Below are positions 6,129-8,451 of a stretch of DNA of 8,451 bases, piece by piece. The notes under the pieces are model-generated. The model worked only from the letters and a program-made list of their open reading frames with translations. It was not told the origin of the DNA and did no database searches. The DNA lies in assembly GCA_023416135.1 (NCBI GenBank), contig JAEZIF010000002.1:1-8451 (forward strand), given 5' to 3'. Source of the stretch: Pseudomonadota bacterium (GTDB taxonomy: Bacteria > Pseudomonadota > Alphaproteobacteria > Reyranellales > Reyranellaceae). Each line of letters opens with the position of its first letter. Position 1 is the stretch's first letter. The translations under genes and the position numbers were made by a program.

Positions 6129-8451
6129 GCAGCGACGGCCGTCGCCGGTTCGCGCGACGGCTCCCTGATGCGGAACAACGTAACATACATCGCCGGCAAG
6201 ACGATCAGCGTGAGCAGGGTCGCCACGAACAGTCCGCCCATGATGGCGAAGGCCATCGGTCCCCAGAACACGTCCGCCGCGATGGGAATAAATCCCAGCA
6301 CGGTCGAGATCGCGGTCAGCATGATCGGGCGGAAGCGCGAGAGCGTGGCCTCGACGACGGCGTCCCAGACGTGTTCGCGCTCGGCGCGCTCGGCCTCGAT
6401 CTGCTCGATGAGCAGGACGGCGTTGCGCGCGATCATGCCGAACAGGGCAAGGATGCCGAGGATGGCGACGAACCCCAGCGGCTTGTTGACGATCAGCAGG
6501 GTGAAAACGATGCCGATCAGCCCCATCGGGATCACGCTCACCACCAGGAACAGGCGGCTGAAGCTGTGGAGCTGCGCCATCAGGAAGAACAGCATCAGCA
6601 GCAGCATCAGCGGCACCTTGGCGAACACCGAGGCCTGCGAGTTCGCACTCTCCTCGACCGTGCCGCCGACGGCGATGCGGTAGTCCTTGGGCAGGCTCTG
6701 CCGCAGCTTCTCGATCGCCGGTGCGAGCGCGTCGACGGCACTCGCCGGCGACACGCTGGGTGGGACGTCGGCCAGCACGGTGAGGGTCGGCACGCGCTGG
6801 CGCCTCCAGATCAGCGGGTATTCCTGGTTGAAGTCGAAGGTCGCGACCTGGTTCAGCGGCACCGTACGTCCGTCGGCCAGCGGCAACTGCAGGGCGCGCA
6901 GCGTCGACAGCGAGCTGCGCTGCTCGTCGAGGGCACGCGTGATGACGGGAATGAGATAGATGTCGTCGCGCACCTGGGTGACGGCGGTGCCAGCCATCAG
7001 GGTGTTGATGACCTCGGCGATCGCGCGCGAGCTGAGGCCGAGCAGCCTCGCCTTGTCCTGGTCGATGGTGACGCGCACCTGGCGGGCGGGCTCCATCCAG
7101 TCGTAGCTGATCTCGCTGATGTGGGGGGCGTTGCCCAGGACCTCGGCGAGCCTCAATGCGATCGACCTCACCTCGGAAAGGTCGGGGCCGCTCACCCGGT
7201 ATTGCACCGGCCAGCCGACCGGCGGTCCGAGCTCAAGCGGCGAGACGCGGCCGACCACGCTCGGCATCTGCTCCGACATCAGCTTCTCGAGCTTGGCCTG
7301 CAGGCGGTCGCGCGCCGCGACGTCCTTGGCGACGACGACGGCCTGGGAGAAGAAGTCGTTGGGCAGCTTGACGTCGAGCGGCAGGTAGAACCGGATGGCG
7401 CCGCGTCCGATGTAGGTGCTCCAGCGCTCGACGTCGGGATCCGTCGCCAGGAAGGCGTCGAGCTGGCTCGCGACCGTGTCGCTGCCGTAGATCGAGGCGT
7501 TCTGCGGCAAGGTCAGGTCGACCACCAGCTCGGGCCGGTCGGACGCCGGGAAGAACTGGCGCGGCACGAAGGGCGAAGCGAGGAAGGCCGCGACCAGGCT
7601 CGCCACGGTGACGCCGATCGTGATCCAGCGCACGCGCATCGCGCCAACCAGGAAGGTGCGGAAGGTCCGTAGGACGATGTTCGGCTTGGCGGGCTCGCTG
7701 GATTTCGGCGGCTTCAGCAGCAGCACGCCGAGCAGGGGCGCGAACAGCACCGCAACGAACCATGAAACGAACAGGGTAATGGTCACGACGGCGAAGATCG
7801 AGAAGGTGTACTCGCCCGCCGCGCTTTGCGCGAAGCCGATCGGCACGAACCCCGCCGCCGTGACGAAGGTGCCGGTCAGCATCGGAAACGCCAGCGTCTT
7901 GTAGGCGAAGGACGCAGCCTGCTCGGTGCTGTCGCCCTGGGCGATGCGGGTGGTCATGACGTCGACCGTGGTCATGGCGCTGTCGACCAGCAGGCTGAGC
8001 GCGATGATCAGGGCGCCGAGCGAGATGCGCTGCAAGTCGATGTCGAAGCCTTGCATGATGGGAAAGGTGACGGCGAGCGTGAGCGGGATCGACGCCGCGA
8101 CGATCGCGCCGGGCCGCAGCCCCAGGCTGATGATGCTGACCGCCATGATGATGGCAATGGCCTGCCACAGCGAGACCATGAACTCGCCGATGGCGTGATC
8201 GACGACGGCGGGCTGGTCGGAGACCAGGGTGGGCTCGATGCCGAGCGGCAGGTCGACGAGGACGTTCTCGATCTCGGCCGCCACATTGCGCCCGAGCGCC
8301 AGGATGTCGCCGCCGTTGCGCATGGCGATGGCAAGCCCGATGGCGGGCTTGCCGTTGACGCGGAACATCGGCTGCGGCGGGTCGGCGTAGGCGCGGCGCA
8401 CCTCGGCGATGTCGCGCAGCCGGATCATGCGCCCGTTCGACAGGAAGCTGA
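6125..8451 (-). CDS. RND-family (AcrB-like) efflux permease, N-terminus outside window
   Basis: The frame is open from the right edge to a stop at 6127-6125, giving 774 visible residues of a family that is usually about 1020-1050 long, so roughly 250 N-terminal residues are missing. Counting from the Met codon at 8428, the fragment opens with FLSNGR-MIRLRDIAEV, the conserved V-R-L-x-D-I-A-x-V element of the porter domain. TM2-TM6 follow at about 85-238, including ASFAYKTLAFPMLTGTF and GEYTFSIFAVV, then TM7 near 266-286, a second periplasmic porter/docking loop at 290-600, and TM8-TM12 at about 602-752 with GILALFGMIARNAVLLIEQI. This is a proton-motive-force-driven exporter that would work with a membrane fusion protein and outer-membrane channel, not visible here. 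In the TM4 relay, AcrB has Asp-Asp (407/408) but this protein reads LLVDSA (D149, S150). The AcrB Lys940 position is Arg (R668). Substrate is unknown. The stop overlaps the next gene by 4 nt. Confidence 0.93.
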   Translation of the reverse strand, partial: SFLSNGRMIRLRDIAEVRRAYADPPQPMFRVNGKPAIGLAIAMRNGGDILALGRNVAAEIENVLVDLPLGIEPTLVSDQPAVVDHAIGEFMVSLWQAIAIIMAVSIISLGLRPGAIVAASIPLTLAVTFPIMQGFDIDLQRISLGALIIALSLLVDSAMTTVDVMTTRIAQGDSTEQAASFAYKTLAFPMLTGTFVTAAGFVPIGFAQSAAGEYTFSIFAVVTITLFVSWFVAVLFAPLLGVLLLKPPKSSEPAKPNIVLRTFRTFLVGAMRVRWITIGVTVASLVAAFLASPFVPRQFFPASDRPELVVDLTLPQNASIYGSDTVASQLDAFLATDPDVERWSTYIGRGAIRFYLPLDVKLPNDFFSQAVVVAKDVAARDRLQAKLEKLMSEQMPSVVGRVSPLELGPPVGWPVQYRVSGPDLSEVRSIALRLAEVLGNAPHISEISYDWMEPARQVRVTIDQDKARLLGLSSRAIAEVINTLMAGTAVTQVRDDIYLIPVITRALDEQRSSLSTLRALQLPLADGRTVPLNQVATFDFNQEYPLIWRRQRVPTLTVLADVPPSVSPASAVDALAPAIEKLRQSLPKDYRIAVGGTVEESANSQASVFAKVPLMLLLMLFFLMAQLHSFSRLFLVVSVIPMGLIGIVFTLLIVNKPLGFVAILGILALFGMIARNAVLLIEQIEAERAEREHVWDAVVEATLSRFRPIMLTAISTVLGFIPIAADVFWGPMAFAIMGGLFVATLLTLIVLPAMYVTLFRIREPSREPATAVAA
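6132..6145. repeat. 14-bp perfect palindrome before the small secreted gene
   Basis: GCGACGGCCGTCGC is its own reverse complement. It lies inside the last codons of the RND gene, 3 nt before the ATG at 6128. As RNA it can fold into a 5-bp stem with a GGCC loop. It could influence re-initiation at the small gene, or be a coding coincidence in GC-rich DNA. Confidence 0.4.

Larger units (their letters stand above)
467..8451 (-). other. Nine-gene overlapping operon: RND permease, small secreted protein, Mrp antiporter
   Basis: Nine reading frames follow one another with no gap. Overlaps are 6125-6128, 5880-5883, 5410-5417, 5145-5148, 4858-4861, 3908-3911, 3591-3594 and 2080-2083: seven of 4 nt and one of 8 nt. 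There is no room for internal intergenic promoters, so one transcript entering from the right edge is expected, with translation coupled from gene to gene. The promoter and any upstream members, such as a membrane fusion protein, lie outside the window. Confidence 0.8.

Noticed and set aside
5876..7672. 598-codon plus-strand open frame
   Set aside because: Antisense to the RND gene and small secreted gene; charged low-complexity sequence, no family signal.
1..8451. CRISPR arrays, insertion sequences, tRNA or rRNA genes, attachment sites
   Set aside because: None seen: no spaced repeat array, no transposase motif, no terminal inverted repeats with target duplications, no tRNA-like cloverleaf. 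The window is almost entirely accounted for by the genes listed.

Overview
The window is GC-rich DNA (by eye roughly two-thirds G+C). It is almost fully coding, and every supported gene lies on the minus strand, so transcription runs from high to low coordinates. Codon usage, compact overlapping genes and the protein families present suggest a proteobacterium, plausibly an alphaproteobacterium. That placement is an inference; no rRNA or other phylogenetic marker is present.

Reading in the direction of transcription: (1) 8451-6125 is the C-terminal three quarters of an RND-type (AcrB-like) proton-driven efflux permease whose N-terminus lies beyond the right edge. (2) 6128-5880 is a small secreted, proline-rich protein of unknown function. 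(3) 5883-467 is a complete seven-gene Mrp/Mnh-type cation/proton antiporter cluster in the order E, F, G, (MrpA C-terminal domains fused to B), C, D, D-like. (4) 466-260 is a non-coding gap with short inverted and direct repeats. (5) 259-1 is the N-terminal part of an AraC-family regulator that runs off the left edge.

All eight gene junctions from the RND gene to the last antiporter gene overlap, seven by 4 nt (ATGA/GTGA) and one by 8 nt. The whole block therefore looks like a single translationally coupled operon. The Mrp cluster lacks a full-length MrpA (the large NuoL-like subunit). Only its C-terminal MbhD and MbhE portions survive, fused to MrpB in one 317-residue protein. The gene order resembles the antiporter module of archaeal Mbh/Mbs membrane complexes, but no hydrogenase or NuoB/C/D-type redox subunit is visible. 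A second MrpD-like protein ends the cluster and may stand in for the missing MrpA channel.

The points most worth a second look are: the physical coupling of an RND pump to an Mrp antiporter through a small periplasmic protein; the second MrpD-like subunit, which has Ala where the conserved TM5 glutamate should be but gains a Glu in TM6; a Ser in place of one of the two TM4 aspartates of the RND proton relay; and perfect inverted repeats sitting on several of the overlapping start codons, the strongest an 8-bp stem directly before the mrpC ATG.
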